From: Mycobacterium sp. MFM001
GTDB lineage: Bacteria; Actinomycetota; Actinomycetes; Mycobacteriales; Mycobacteriaceae
DNA length: 64,000 nucleotides
Assembly (NCBI RefSeq): GCF_003402475.1
Contig: NZ_BFAB01000007.1
Coordinates: 62,001-126,000 of the forward strand
Direction: 5' to 3'
In this document: one piece after another, positions 8,861 through 17,735 of the stretch
How the letters are laid out: each line of letters opens with the position of its first letter
Numbering within the stretch: position 1 is the stretch's first letter
The notes under the pieces: model-generated
Told to the model about the DNA's origin: nothing
Database searches by the model: none
The model's input: the letters and a program-made list of their open reading frames with translations, nothing else
Translations under genes and position numbers: made by a program

Positions 8861-10213
8861 ATGAGTAGCACGACAACCCCGAAAAGCCAGGCAACACAGC
8901 GGCCGCCGCCGGTCAGGCTGCCACCTGGGGTGCCGCGCGTGATTCCCAAAGTGGCGCAGGGCATCGCTTTCTTTGCCGCGCGGCGGTGGGTCACCGAACG
9001 CTTGGCGCGTCGCTACGGGGCTGCCTTCAGGATGGATGTGCCGGTATTCGGACGGCTTGTAGTGGTAGTCGACCCCGAGTTGGCCAAGTACATCTACACG
9101 AGCGGACCAGATGACCTCGGGGTGATAAAGCCGAACTTGAGCAGGCTGTTGGGATCCGGTTCGGTGTTCGGACTTGAGGGTGCCGATCACCGGCGCCGGC
9201 GCAAACTGCTGGCCCAACCGTTTCACGCCAGCAATATGAAGAATTACGAGCGCATCGTCGAAGAGGAGACCCTCCGCGAGATCGCCGATTGGCCCGAGGG
9301 CACTCCGTTCGCCACCCTGCCGCCGATGAAACAGATCACGCTGAATGTCATCCTGCGAGCGGTTTTCGGTGCCGAAGGTACCGAATTCGACGAGCTACGG
9401 GACATCATCGTGCCGTGGGCCAGACTGGGTGCGCGGCTGTCGGTCTTGCCGATGCCGCGCCGGACCTATGGTCGCTACACCCCATGGGGTCGGCTGGCGG
9501 GATGGCGGCGCAAGTACGACGCCGTCATCGACCGCATGATTGACAAAGGGCTGGCAGATCCGCACTTGGGCGACCGAACCGACATCTTTGCGTTGCTGTT
9601 ACGCAGTGCGTACGAGGACGGCTCGCCCATGTCGCGACAGGACATTCGTGACGACCTGCTCACCCTTCTGGTTGCCGGACACGAAACCACCGCCACAACG
9701 TTGGCATGGGTCTTCGAACGGCTGAGCCGGCATCCGGAGGTGCTGTCCGCGCTGGTCGAGGAGGCGGACACCGACGACACCGAGCTGCGGCACGCAGCGA
9801 TTTACGAAGTGCAGCGCACAAGGTCGGTCATCGATTTTTCCGGCCGTCGGGTGCGGGTGCCGGCGTTCGAGCTCGGTGAGTGGGTGCTTCCCCGGGATTA
9901 CTCGATCATCGTCAGCCTTTCGCAATGCCACGCTAATTCCGACGCCTTCCCGGAGCCCGATCGATTCGACCCGCAGCGCTACATCGACAGCAAGCCGTCC
10001 ACTTTCGCGTGGATCCCATTCGGCGGAGGAACGAGACGCTGCGCCGGAGCCGCGTTCGCGAAGATGGAAATGAACGTGGTAGTGCGGACAGTGCTGCGCA
10101 ACATGACCATTCAGACCACCGAGGCGCCGGGAGAGAAGTTACAGGCCGGCGGCCTCGGCTTCCTGCCGAAAAAGGGCGGTCGCATCACGGTCCGCAGGCG
10201 TCGACCGCTGTAG
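8861..10213 (+). CDS. Cytochrome P450 (CYP138-like)
   Basis: 450-residue soluble P450. I-helix LLVAGHETTATTL, ExxR in YEVQRTR, PERF-region EPDRFDPQRY, and heme loop FGGGTRRCAGAAFAKME with the thiolate Cys. The style (long N-terminal PPGVPRVIPKVAQG, GHETTATTLAW) resembles mycobacterial CYP138/CYP137 enzymes, but the family number is a guess. It is the second gene of the divergent operon with the acyltransferase, start ATG 8861 after GAAGGA. Likely hydroxylates a lipid or peptide-lipid; substrate unknown. Confidence 0.88.
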   Translation: MSSTTTPKSQATQRPPPVRLPPGVPRVIPKVAQGIAFFAARRWVTERLARRYGAAFRMDVPVFGRLVVVVDPELAKYIYTSGPDDLGVIKPNLSRLLGSGSVFGLEGADHRRRRKLLAQPFHASNMKNYERIVEEETLREIADWPEGTPFATLPPMKQITLNVILRAVFGAEGTEFDELRDIIVPWARLGARLSVLPMPRRTYGRYTPWGRLAGWRRKYDAVIDRMIDKGLADPHLGDRTDIFALLLRSAYEDGSPMSRQDIRDDLLTLLVAGHETTATTLAWVFERLSRHPEVLSALVEEADTDDTELRHAAIYEVQRTRSVIDFSGRRVRVPAFELGEWVLPRDYSIIVSLSQCHANSDAFPEPDRFDPQRYIDSKPSTFAWIPFGGGTRRCAGAAFAKMEMNVVVRTVLRNMTIQTTEAPGEKLQAGGLGFLPKKGGRITVRRRRPL

Positions 10214-10231
10214 GGTTAGCGCCGACCCGCC

Positions 10232-10263
10232 GCGCCCGGCTTCGCCGCGCTTGCGATCGCCGC
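10232..10263. repeat. Dispersed intergenic repeat, copy 1
   Basis: 32 bp, identical to 56447-56478, between convergent genes. Key part is CCGGCTTCGCCGCG followed by CTTGCGATCGCCGC. A shorter relative is at 20908-20928. Confidence 0.75.
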
Positions 10264-10266
10264 GAG

Positions 10267-10998
10267 TTATTCCATCGAACGCCCGACTATCCAATACGCC
10301 CGCGCGGCAATCGATTTGCGGGGGATGCCGAAGTCGTTCTGCAGAACTCCTTTCAGCGACCGCGTGGTGCGGCTGTCGCTGGCCACCCACCCGAAGTGGT
10401 CTCGCGCATCGAACGCCTCCGATTTGACCTTTGCCACCAAAGCTTTTCCGTCCTCTGCACGGTCGACCCAGGTGACGGCCGCATCGCGCGCAACCGGCAG
10501 GTCTCTGTCGTCGTCGTAGCCCGCCTCCAGATAGACCCGAGCGGGTACATCATCGATGGCGTTGAGCAACGAGTTGATCGCCGGTAGTGAGGCGCTGTCG
10601 CCGACGATGATGTATCCGGCGGGGGGCGGCTGCGGGAGGGTGAACTTACTGCCCAGGACAGTGGCTTTGACGACGTCTCCCGGCTGTGCCGTCTCCGCCC
10701 ATTGCGATGCCAGACCGCCGTGCAGCGCGAATTCGATGTCCACGCTGTCGGCCTCGGGATCGGGGTCGACGAGTGTGTATCCGCGTTGGTGCAGCCGATC
10801 TCCGTCGGCGAACCACATCCGGACCCACATCGTCGGGTGCGGCGGGTGCGCGCTCAGCATGCCGCCGGCGTCGAAGCTCAACCGCACATAGTGGGGAGTG
10901 ATCTCTCGCCGATCGGTCACGGTGAGCCGGTAATCGTCTGCACCAAGTATTTTCAGCAGTGCGCCGCCCAAACCCCGCGTTCCTTGCTGTTCGCTCAT
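10267..10998 (-). CDS. Siderophore-interacting FAD-binding protein (ferric-chelate reductase family)
   Basis: 243 residues. N-terminal FAD-binding beta-barrel with QRGYTLV (the RxYT flavin motif, ~residues 72-78), then the SIP domain with GDSASLPAINSLL, which in the family (ViuB, M. tuberculosis Rv2895c) binds the NAD(P)H side. These enzymes reduce ferric siderophores to free iron in the cytosol. Start ATG 10998 lies 4 nt after the stop of the upstream P450, so they are co-transcribed. Its presence supports an iron-siderophore role for the neighbouring NRPS/PKS genes. A redox partner role for the P450s is a less likely alternative. Confidence 0.85.
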   Translation of the reverse strand: MSEQQGTRGLGGALLKILGADDYRLTVTDRREITPHYVRLSFDAGGMLSAHPPHPTMWVRMWFADGDRLHQRGYTLVDPDPEADSVDIEFALHGGLASQWAETAQPGDVVKATVLGSKFTLPQPPPAGYIIVGDSASLPAINSLLNAIDDVPARVYLEAGYDDDRDLPVARDAAVTWVDRAEDGKALVAKVKSEAFDARDHFGWVASDSRTTRSLKGVLQNDFGIPRKSIAARAYWIVGRSME

Positions 10999-11002
10999 GC
11001 CG

Positions 11003-12439
11003 TTATTTCGCTCGGGCCGGCACTTTGGTGAGGATGGCGGGCACGCCATCTTTGACCGGCCAGACGACAGCCGGATCATGCCGCGGAGCCCAGCCGGGCG
11101 GGTTTTGGATCCGGAAACGCTGAAAAATCTGGGCGAGCAGAAACTGTGCCTCCAAATAGCCCATCGCCGCACCGAAGCAGCGGTGTGGTCCGGCGCCGAA
11201 AGGCAGGTAGGCCAGATTGGGCCGTGCGCCGGCAATTTCCTTGTCATAGAACCGCATTGGTTCATAGGCCTCAGCGTCGGGTCCCCACCACCGCGGATCA
11301 CGCTGCAGGTTGTAGATCGGTATGCCGATCAGGTTGCCGCGGCGGATGCGGTAGCCACCGATGGTGTCGTCGATCATCGCGAACCGCGGCTGTAAGAGCA
11401 GGCCCTGCAGTCGCTGGCCCTCGTCGAAGCACGCCTTGGTCCACTCCAGCCGGTCCAGGTCGTCGTAGGTGGGCCTGGCCCCGCCGAGCGCGTCGATCTC
11501 GTCGTAGAGCCGCTGCTGTGCTTCAGGATTTTGCGGGAGCAGCGCAAGCGTCCACGCCAACGCGGCCACGACGGTTTCGTAACCGCCGCCGATCAGCATG
11601 ATGGCCTCGGTGATGGCGTCGCGCCGGCTGATCGGCGCACCGTCGTCGTAGCGCGCATCGAGAAGCACCTGCAGCATGTCGTCGTAAGACGTGCCGTCAG
11701 TTAGCCGTTCGTCGATCTGCTGCGTCACCCACCGCCGCATCCGCCACCATGCCTGCACCGGATTGCCGTCTCCCGGGAGGAGTCGCGGCGGCGGGCCCAG
11801 GAATAGCGGGGACGACGCGCTCGCCATCAGAGTGCGGATGTCGATGTCGAGTCTTTCGAGCACGTCGTCGGCCGGCTCGATGGTGAACATCGCGCGCATG
11901 AACGCCGGGATGACCACACCGTTGATCTCGTGCTGGAGGTCGATCGGTTCGCCGGTTTCAGCGAACCGCTCCCACGTCGCCAGGCGTTTGGCGAATTCGT
12001 CGGTGATCACGGCGGCGGCCTTGGTGAGTTGACCGCGACCCATCATCGGTGCCAGCAGCTTGCGCCGCTGCCGAAACTCGGTTCCCTCCAGGAACTGCAT
12101 CGATGTGCCCAGCACATTTTTGGCCCAGCTGACAGGTCCGACCATGCTGTACTCGCCGTTGCGGTGCGCCATGACATGGCGCACGTGGTCGGGATGGTTC
12201 ACGATCAGCACGTCGTACAACGGCAACGGCAGCCGGAAGACATCTCCGTAGACGGCGCCCAGGTGCTGCAGGTATCCGAATGGATCGGCCTTGAGCTCTG
12301 GAAGCACGCCGACGAACGGTCGCCCGCGCGGGCCCGGCGGTCGCGGCGCGTCGTCGAGTCGCCGCCGCGATCGCAGCAGGTCGCGGGCACGGCCGATGGG
12401 ATTTCGTGTTATCCAGAAAATATCTTGCGTCGCGGTCAT
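11003..12439 (-). CDS. Cytochrome P450
   Basis: 478 residues. Heme loop FGAGPHRCFGAAMGYLEA, ExxR in DEGQRLQG, I-helix MLIGGGYETVVAAL, where Glu-Thr is kept but the residue after Thr is Val. N-terminus has the proline-rich PRPPGPRGRPFVG hinge. Starts are possible at TTG 12475, GTG 12448 and ATG 12439; ATG 12439 has AGGTG at good distance. Middle gene of a methyltransferase-P450-SIP operon. It differs clearly from the P450 at 8861 and from CYP136. Substrate unknown. Confidence 0.85.
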   Translation of the reverse strand: MTATQDIFWITRNPIGRARDLLRSRRRLDDAPRPPGPRGRPFVGVLPELKADPFGYLQHLGAVYGDVFRLPLPLYDVLIVNHPDHVRHVMAHRNGEYSMVGPVSWAKNVLGTSMQFLEGTEFRQRRKLLAPMMGRGQLTKAAAVITDEFAKRLATWERFAETGEPIDLQHEINGVVIPAFMRAMFTIEPADDVLERLDIDIRTLMASASSPLFLGPPPRLLPGDGNPVQAWWRMRRWVTQQIDERLTDGTSYDDMLQVLLDARYDDGAPISRRDAITEAIMLIGGGYETVVAALAWTLALLPQNPEAQQRLYDEIDALGGARPTYDDLDRLEWTKACFDEGQRLQGLLLQPRFAMIDDTIGGYRIRRGNLIGIPIYNLQRDPRWWGPDAEAYEPMRFYDKEIAGARPNLAYLPFGAGPHRCFGAAMGYLEAQFLLAQIFQRFRIQNPPGWAPRHDPAVVWPVKDGVPAILTKVPARAK

Positions 12440-12547
12440 CGAATACACCTGGTACTCAGCGGCGAATAGCGTCAAACCCCCCGCACAGAGTCTCCCCGTT
12501 ACTTCCGCAGACGAAACCGCGCAAGTTCCCCGCGGCCTACGCCGACG

Positions 12548-13339
12548 TCAGGCGGTGGCGAAGCAGTACATCCGGTAGGAGGTCTCCCCACTTTGCAGCC
12601 CGCGCCAGATCTTCGCTTGAGACGCAGCGACCGCAGCACGCACTGGCCCGCGCAACAAGCGCGGCGTGCGGCGCGTGAACATTTGCTGCGACCGCGGCAA
12701 ACTCTTCTGCAGCCCGCGCACAACTTGCTCACTTATGTCCTCTTTGGAGATCATCCGCATCGGCGCGTCGGCCAGCGCAGTTTCCCACTCCGAGAAACGG
12801 TCATACCGGCGCACATCCGCGTACAGGAAGCAACCCCCCGGGCGCAGCACTCGCGCCACCTCGGCGAGGAAATGGGGAAGCGACGGGTAGCAATGCGACG
12901 CCTCGATATTGACCACAGCGTCGAAGGATCCGTCGTCGAAAGGCAAGTTTTGTGCATCGCCGCAGACGAACTCGAGGCCCGGCATGTCGTATGTCTTGCG
13001 GCAAACCTCGATTCCGGCCGGGTTCAAGTCCAGGCCCGTGTATGAAGCCGGCCCCATGGTGCGCATCAGATACGACGCTCCGCCGCCATGACCGCAGCTG
13101 ACCTCCAGCACGTTCTTGCCTGTGAGGTCGGTCTGGGCCGCCGTGCGGTGGTAGAGCTGGATGCAGAACCGGTCAGGCTCGTCGGACTCGACTAAGGGCA
13201 CGTCCATCGGCGGATCTTCCTCGTAGCCCAAATTCAAGAGCGCCACGTCGTCAGCGCCGTGACGGGTGATGAACGGGTAGTAATACTTCGCGAAGACTCT
13301 CCACGCGGGAGTGGATACAAGCCGGCTTGCCATACTCAT
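12548..13339 (-). CDS. SAM-dependent methyltransferase, phthiotriol methyltransferase (Rv2952) family
   Basis: 263 residues. Class I motif VLEVSCGHGGGASYL (~residues 77-91), DLNPAGI, GDAQNLPFDDGSFD and VARVLRPGGCFLYAD. The stretch GYEEDPPMD near the N-terminus and the ending SYRMYCF are shared with M. tuberculosis Rv2952, which methylates phthiotriol hydroxyls, and with fatty-acid O-methyltransferases of mycobacteria. First gene of the operon running into the P450 and SIP genes. Likely methylates a lipid hydroxyl, possibly one introduced by a neighbouring P450 (inference). Confidence 0.87.
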   Translation of the reverse strand: MSMASRLVSTPAWRVFAKYYYPFITRHGADDVALLNLGYEEDPPMDVPLVESDEPDRFCIQLYHRTAAQTDLTGKNVLEVSCGHGGGASYLMRTMGPASYTGLDLNPAGIEVCRKTYDMPGLEFVCGDAQNLPFDDGSFDAVVNIEASHCYPSLPHFLAEVARVLRPGGCFLYADVRRYDRFSEWETALADAPMRMISKEDISEQVVRGLQKSLPRSQQMFTRRTPRLLRGPVRAAVAASQAKIWRGLQSGETSYRMYCFATA

Positions 13340-13401
13340 GAAGAAGGTATTCCCAAAACGCGCCGCGGCAATACGGTGACGTGGCGCTGCGGGACCGGCA
13401 G

Positions 13402-14286
13402 TCAGCGGGTCTCGGTCCCCACGACCACACCCGCTGCCGCTTCCAGCGGCTTAACGATCGACGTGAAGTCGGACTCGGGTCCCTCCGCGTCCAGGGTTGC
13501 CTCCCAGAGCTGCGCGACGGCGTCAGCCAACTGAGTGGGGATTCCCAGCGCCTTTGCCTCGTCGAGGTACAGCCGCACGTCCTTGACCATCAGACCCGTC
13601 GCGAACCCGTAGTCGAAGGTGCGCGGAAGCACCGCCCGCGGAAACTTTTCCCGACTCGCATGCGTGGCGCCCGACCCGGCGTTGAGCACGTCGATCATGA
13701 CCTGGGCGTCGAGGCCGGCCTTCACTCCCATTACCATGATCTCCGCCGTCGCGGCCAACGACGTGGCGGCCATCAAGTTGTTGACCAGCTTCATCGTTTG
13801 TGCTGCGCCCGGTTTCTCGCCGACGAATATGGCTCGGCCGATGGCGTCGAAAACCGGTGCGACGGCGTCGAACTCGGCTCGCGGCCCCGACACCATCACG
13901 GCCAGAGTCCCCGCTCGAGCGCCCTGCACGCCGCCGCTGACCGGGCTGTCCAGCAACGCCACTCCCTGCTTTGCGAGTAGCTCCTGATTACGTTGCGCTG
14001 CTTGGCTTCCCACCGTGGACAGGTCGATGAAGCGCTGGATACGGCTGCCACTCGCAACGGTCGCAGTCACGTCCATCGACGCCTGCGGCGTCGGCAGGCT
14101 GGCCATGACCGTGGCGACGCGATCGGCGACGTCCCGTGCGGATGCCGCACGCTCGGCACCCTCGGCCACGACGGATTCGACCGCTTCGCTGCGGGTGTCG
14201 AAGACGACGACATGATGGCCCGCGGCCACGAGGCGGCTCGCCACCGGAGATCCCATCTTGCCCAACCCGATAAAACCGATGTCCAC
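13402..14286 (-). CDS. 3-hydroxyisobutyrate dehydrogenase / beta-hydroxyacid dehydrogenase family
   Basis: 294 residues, the usual length. N-terminal Rossmann GFIGLGKMGSPVA, substrate motifs FIDLSTVGSQ and DSPVSGGVQGA, and the catalytic Lys in AAQTMKLVNN. It oxidises a 3-hydroxy acid with NAD(P). GTG 14286 was chosen because it places the Rossmann motif directly at the N-terminus; the upstream frame is Arg-rich. Divergent from the AraC-type gene with 57 bp between starts. Exact substrate cannot be told. Confidence 0.85.
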   Translation of the reverse strand: MDIGFIGLGKMGSPVASRLVAAGHHVVVFDTRSEAVESVVAEGAERAASARDVADRVATVMASLPTPQASMDVTATVASGSRIQRFIDLSTVGSQAAQRNQELLAKQGVALLDSPVSGGVQGARAGTLAVMVSGPRAEFDAVAPVFDAIGRAIFVGEKPGAAQTMKLVNNLMAATSLAATAEIMVMGVKAGLDAQVMIDVLNAGSGATHASREKFPRAVLPRTFDYGFATGLMVKDVRLYLDEAKALGIPTQLADAVAQLWEATLDAEGPESDFTSIVKPLEAAAGVVVGTETR

Positions 14287-14343
14287 TCCACGACCCCTAA
14301 CCTCTGGTGGCTTGCATCGTACGAGCCGCCGTACCATCCGCGT

Positions 14344-14793
14344 GTGGCCCGCACATCCGACGACGCGCAGCGTCTGCGCGGCCTCAGGCTGTTACGCCGC
14401 GTCCGCGACCGCATCGACCGCGAATACGCGCAGCCGCTGGACGTCGAGGCGCTCGCCCGCGGGGTGAACATGTCGGCCGGTCACCTCAGCCGTCAGTTCA
14501 AGCTCGCCTACGGCGAGTCGCCGTATTCGTATTTGATGACCCGTCGCATCGAGCGTGCGATGGCGTTGCTGCGTCGCGGCGATCTGTCCGTCACCGAGGT
14601 GTGCTTCGCGGTCGGCTGCTCGTCGCTGGGCACGTTCAGCACCCGCTTCACCGAGCTGGTTGGCATGCCGCCCAGCACTTATCGGCAACGCACAGCAGGG
14701 GTGACCGAGGGCATGCCGTCGTGCATCGAGAAACAGGTGACCAGACCGATCAGGAATCGAGAAGCACCAATTCCCGCGCTGCACATACCGTGA
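14344..14793 (+). CDS. AraC-family regulator, DNA-binding domain only
   Basis: 149 residues with the two helix-turn-helix units of AraC proteins (EALARGVNMSAGHLSRQFK and TEVCFAVGCSSLGTFSTRF) and no sensory domain. GTG 14344 gives this form. The gene is followed after 5 bp by a VOC-family protein and is divergent from the hydroxyacid dehydrogenase, so it may control either. AraC-VOC pairs are common in actinobacteria. Confidence 0.85.
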   Translation: MARTSDDAQRLRGLRLLRRVRDRIDREYAQPLDVEALARGVNMSAGHLSRQFKLAYGESPYSYLMTRRIERAMALLRRGDLSVTEVCFAVGCSSLGTFSTRFTELVGMPPSTYRQRTAGVTEGMPSCIEKQVTRPIRNREAPIPALHIP

Positions 14794-14798
14794 GCGCC

Positions 14799-15206
14799 AT
14801 GGACATCACCATTCACTCGAGCTTCCTGCCGCACGACGACCCGGAACAATCCCTGGCGTTCTACCGCGACGCCCTCGGTTTCGACGTCCGCCTCGACGTC
14901 GGCGCCGGCACGATGCGCTGGATCACGCTCGGCCCTCCCGGTCAAGACACCTCCATCGTCTTGTACCCGCCGGCCGCCACCCCGGGCCTCACCGACGAGG
15001 AACGCCGGGTCATCACCGAGATGATGGCCAAGGGCAACTACGGCATGCTGCTGCTGGCCACCAAGGACCTCGACGGCGTCTTCGAACAACTCCAAGCCCG
15101 CGACGTCGAGATCGTGCAGGAGCCCACCGAGCAGCCCTACGGGGTGCGCGACTTCGCTCTACGCGATCCTGCAGGCAACATGATCCGCGTTCAACAGCTG
15201 CGCTGA
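14799..15206 (+). CDS. VOC-family (glyoxalase-like) protein
   Basis: 135 residues. Starts with a beta-strand plus SLAFYRDALGFDV and ends with GVRDFALRDPAGNMIRVQQL, the typical metal-site frame of the vicinal-oxygen-chelate fold. Immediately behind the AraC gene, same operon. Could be a dioxygenase, isomerase or resistance protein; not resolvable from the sequence. Confidence 0.8.
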   Translation: MDITIHSSFLPHDDPEQSLAFYRDALGFDVRLDVGAGTMRWITLGPPGQDTSIVLYPPAATPGLTDEERRVITEMMAKGNYGMLLLATKDLDGVFEQLQARDVEIVQEPTEQPYGVRDFALRDPAGNMIRVQQLR

Positions 15207-15236
15207 GCCGATTCCGTTGCGGCCCAACGCGATCCG

Positions 15237-16208
15237 TCAGGGCTTGCTGCGGCCCGAGCGGCTCAGCCGCCACTCGGGCGGGAAGTTCATGTCGTTGTCC
15301 TTCACGACGTTGTTCAAGCCCTTGCCGAAGGTACCTTCGGTGAGGTCGACCTCGTTGTCCTGGTCGTTCTGGATCAACGGCAGCATGCCTTCGACCATCC
15401 CGGTCAGCAAGCTCCCGAAGTACTCGCCCTTGTGCTGCTTGTACAGCTCGAGGAAAGTCTTCTGCACGGCGACGGTGTCGGTGGGCCGGGAGCGTGAGCA
15501 GGCCATCGCATACTTGAGCGTCTCTTCCTCGAGCTTGTCGCGCGGCGCCACGCTGTTGACAAAACCGCACTCGTACATTTCCTTGGCGCTGAAAGGCCGC
15601 CCGGTGAACAGCATTTCGGAGAACTTGCGTAGGCCCATCGTTTCGGCCCACCACCACAGCCGCGGGCCCCAGCCCACGTAGCGGAACGCCGGGTGGCCGA
15701 ATAGCGCGTCGTCGGAGGAGATCACCAGGTCGGCATCGCCGGCCTGGTAGAAGTGCCAGCCGTAGCAGTAGCCCTTGGCCTCGACGATGCTGATCTTGCG
15801 CAGCTCCTGCAGGGGCCGGTTGCCCGCGGGGGCCTTGGCGTAGAAGTCGGTGACGGTGGACAGGTAACGATACGAGCCGCCCGGCGGGTATTTGACGTTG
15901 TCGTCGTTGATCGCGAGCTCATGCAGCAGCGGCATGCCGGGGTTTTCCAGCATTTCCCGCTGCTCGGGCAAATCACCGCCGCTGCCGAAATCCTCGCCCT
16001 CGCCGCGGATCACGACCACCTTGACGTCGTCGTCGACGTTGCACTTGTGGATCAGGTCGGCGTAGTTCTGCCGCATGCCGAGCGTGGTGGAGTTCTGCGC
16101 CTCCGGACGAGCGAAGGTGATGTAGGCGATCCGGTTCTTGACGTCCTTCTCGAACTTGATGAGCGGCTCGGCGTCCCTCTTCATTTGCTGGTAGTCGTAT
16201 TCCGGCAT
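15237..16208 (-). CDS. Enoyl-CoA hydratase/isomerase-family protein
   Basis: 323 residues, longer than the usual ~260 by C-terminal material. Crotonase core: ITFARPEAQNSTT, oxyanion hole VVIRGEGEDFGSGGDL and KGYCYGWHFYQAGDADLVISS. The GDADL and FGHPAFRYVGWGP context suggests a non-standard substrate rather than fatty-acid beta-oxidation. Start ATG 16208 has GGGAGAC upstream. A single minus-strand gene facing VOC genes on both sides. Function beyond the superfamily unknown. Confidence 0.8.
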   Translation of the reverse strand: MPEYDYQQMKRDAEPLIKFEKDVKNRIAYITFARPEAQNSTTLGMRQNYADLIHKCNVDDDVKVVVIRGEGEDFGSGGDLPEQREMLENPGMPLLHELAINDDNVKYPPGGSYRYLSTVTDFYAKAPAGNRPLQELRKISIVEAKGYCYGWHFYQAGDADLVISSDDALFGHPAFRYVGWGPRLWWWAETMGLRKFSEMLFTGRPFSAKEMYECGFVNSVAPRDKLEEETLKYAMACSRSRPTDTVAVQKTFLELYKQHKGEYFGSLLTGMVEGMLPLIQNDQDNEVDLTEGTFGKGLNNVVKDNDMNFPPEWRLSRSGRSKP

Positions 16209-16323
16209 CGTTGTCTCCCGTCTGTGTCGTTGCGACGGCCAGTGTCTCAGCATCGGACGCAGCGCGGGCGATTTGTACTTTCTGCTTAAAACACTTGATC
16301 TGAACTACGGTTGAGGTCCTAGC

Positions 16324-16809
16324 GTGCACAGCATGAACACATTCACCCCGGCCACGACGGCCTGGCCCCAGGAGCTTGCCTCGATCGGCGCCGTCCGCTT
16401 CGCCCGTCGCTCAGCGCACTTCGAGCAGACCGTCCGCTTCTACCGCGACCTCGTCGGGCTGCCGCTGTGCGCAACCTTCAAGGACAGCTACGGCAGCACC
16501 GGGGCGGTATTCGGAATGCCCGGGACCGCCGTCACCTTCGAAATCGTCCAAGCCGCCGAGCACGTCCCAGTCGACAGCCACGAGCAGCTGTGCCTGTTCT
16601 TTCCCGACGCCGGCGCGCAACGCCAGGCGACGGCCCGGCTGCGGACGGCAGGGATGCAACCAGTGGACTCGCACCCGTACTGGGCGGCGACCGGAGCGGT
16701 CATCTACCGCGACCCCGACGACCGCGAAGTTGTGTTCGCGCCCTTCGTCTTTGGCGTCAACGAGCCCGCCGCGGGCAGCGCCTTCGGCGAACACTGGACC
16801 GCACAGTGA
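16324..16809 (+). CDS. VOC-family (glyoxalase-like) protein
   Basis: 161 residues with FEQTVRFYRDLVGLPL at the front and a Glu-containing final strand (YRDPDDREVVFAPF). Start at GTG 16324 or ATG 16333; no clear ribosome site, so possibly leaderless. Its stop overlaps the start of the dehydrogenase gene (GTGA), so the two are coupled. Divergent from the crotonase gene. Confidence 0.75.
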   Translation: MHSMNTFTPATTAWPQELASIGAVRFARRSAHFEQTVRFYRDLVGLPLCATFKDSYGSTGAVFGMPGTAVTFEIVQAAEHVPVDSHEQLCLFFPDAGAQRQATARLRTAGMQPVDSHPYWAATGAVIYRDPDDREVVFAPFVFGVNEPAAGSAFGEHWTAQ

Positions 16810-17735
16810 AAGTCGCGATCCTCGACGACTACCAGAACGTCGCGCTCTCCACGGCCGACTGGTCGCAGGTGGCCGCGCGTGCGGAGATCACCGTCTTCAC
16901 CGATCACGTCGCCGACCCCGACGCCGTCGTCGAACGGTTGGCGCCGTTCGACGTGGTGTGCGTGATGCGGGAGCGAACGCCCTTGCCGCGCAGCATCATC
17001 GAGCGTCTGCCGCGACTGAAGATGATCGCATCCACCGGGCCGTTCAACGCGGCCGTCGACGTCGCGGCGGCCAAAGAACGCGGCATCCACGTCAGCACGA
17101 CAGGCGGCTACATCGAGTCGACCGTCGAGCTGACCTGGGCGCTGATCCTGACCGCCGCCCGCCGGATCGTCGACGAAACGCTCTCGGTGCGCGCCGGCGG
17201 CTGGCAGACGTCGGTCGGTCGCCAACTGGGCGGCACGGTACTGGGTGTGCTCGGGCTGGGCCGGATCGGCCGCCGGGTGGCGCGGGTCGGGGCGGCCTTC
17301 GGCATGGACGTCATCGCGTGGAGCACCAACCTGACCCCCGAGGCCGCCGCGCAGGCCGGTGCCACCTACGTGAGCAAAGACGAGTTGTTCGGCCGCGCCG
17401 ACGTGTTGACCATCCACCTGGTGCTCAGCGAGCGCAGTCGCGGGCTGGTCGGCGCTGCCGAGTTGGGACTGATGAAGCGGACGGCGTTGCTAGTCAACAC
17501 CTCGCGCGGCCCGATCGTCGACGAGACGGCCCTGGTCGACGCGCTGCGCTCCCACCGGCTCGCGGGCGCCGGGCTCGACGTCTTCGACATCGAGCCGCTG
17601 CCGGCCGAGCACCCGCTGCGGTCGCTCGACAACGTCGTCGCCACCCCGCACATCGGCTACGTCGCCGACCGCGTCTACCGCACCTTCTACGGCGAGGCCG
17701 CCGCCGAGATCGCCCGCTGGCTCAGCGCCGGATGA
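16806..17735 (+). CDS. D-2-hydroxyacid dehydrogenase (NAD-dependent)
   Basis: 309 residues. Nucleotide site LGVLGLGRIGRRVA (~residues 142-155), catalytic Arg in NTSRGPIVDE, Glu in FDIEPLP and His in TPHIGYV, the standard triad order. Belongs to the phosphoglycerate/glycerate/lactate dehydrogenase family; the lack of a C-terminal ACT domain argues against SerA. GTG start overlaps the VOC gene stop. Its last 246 bp are overlapped by the opposite-strand PAP2 reading frame. Confidence 0.87.
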   Translation: MKVAILDDYQNVALSTADWSQVAARAEITVFTDHVADPDAVVERLAPFDVVCVMRERTPLPRSIIERLPRLKMIASTGPFNAAVDVAAAKERGIHVSTTGGYIESTVELTWALILTAARRIVDETLSVRAGGWQTSVGRQLGGTVLGVLGLGRIGRRVARVGAAFGMDVIAWSTNLTPEAAAQAGATYVSKDELFGRADVLTIHLVLSERSRGLVGAAELGLMKRTALLVNTSRGPIVDETALVDALRSHRLAGAGLDVFDIEPLPAEHPLRSLDNVVATPHIGYVADRVYRTFYGEAAAEIARWLSAG

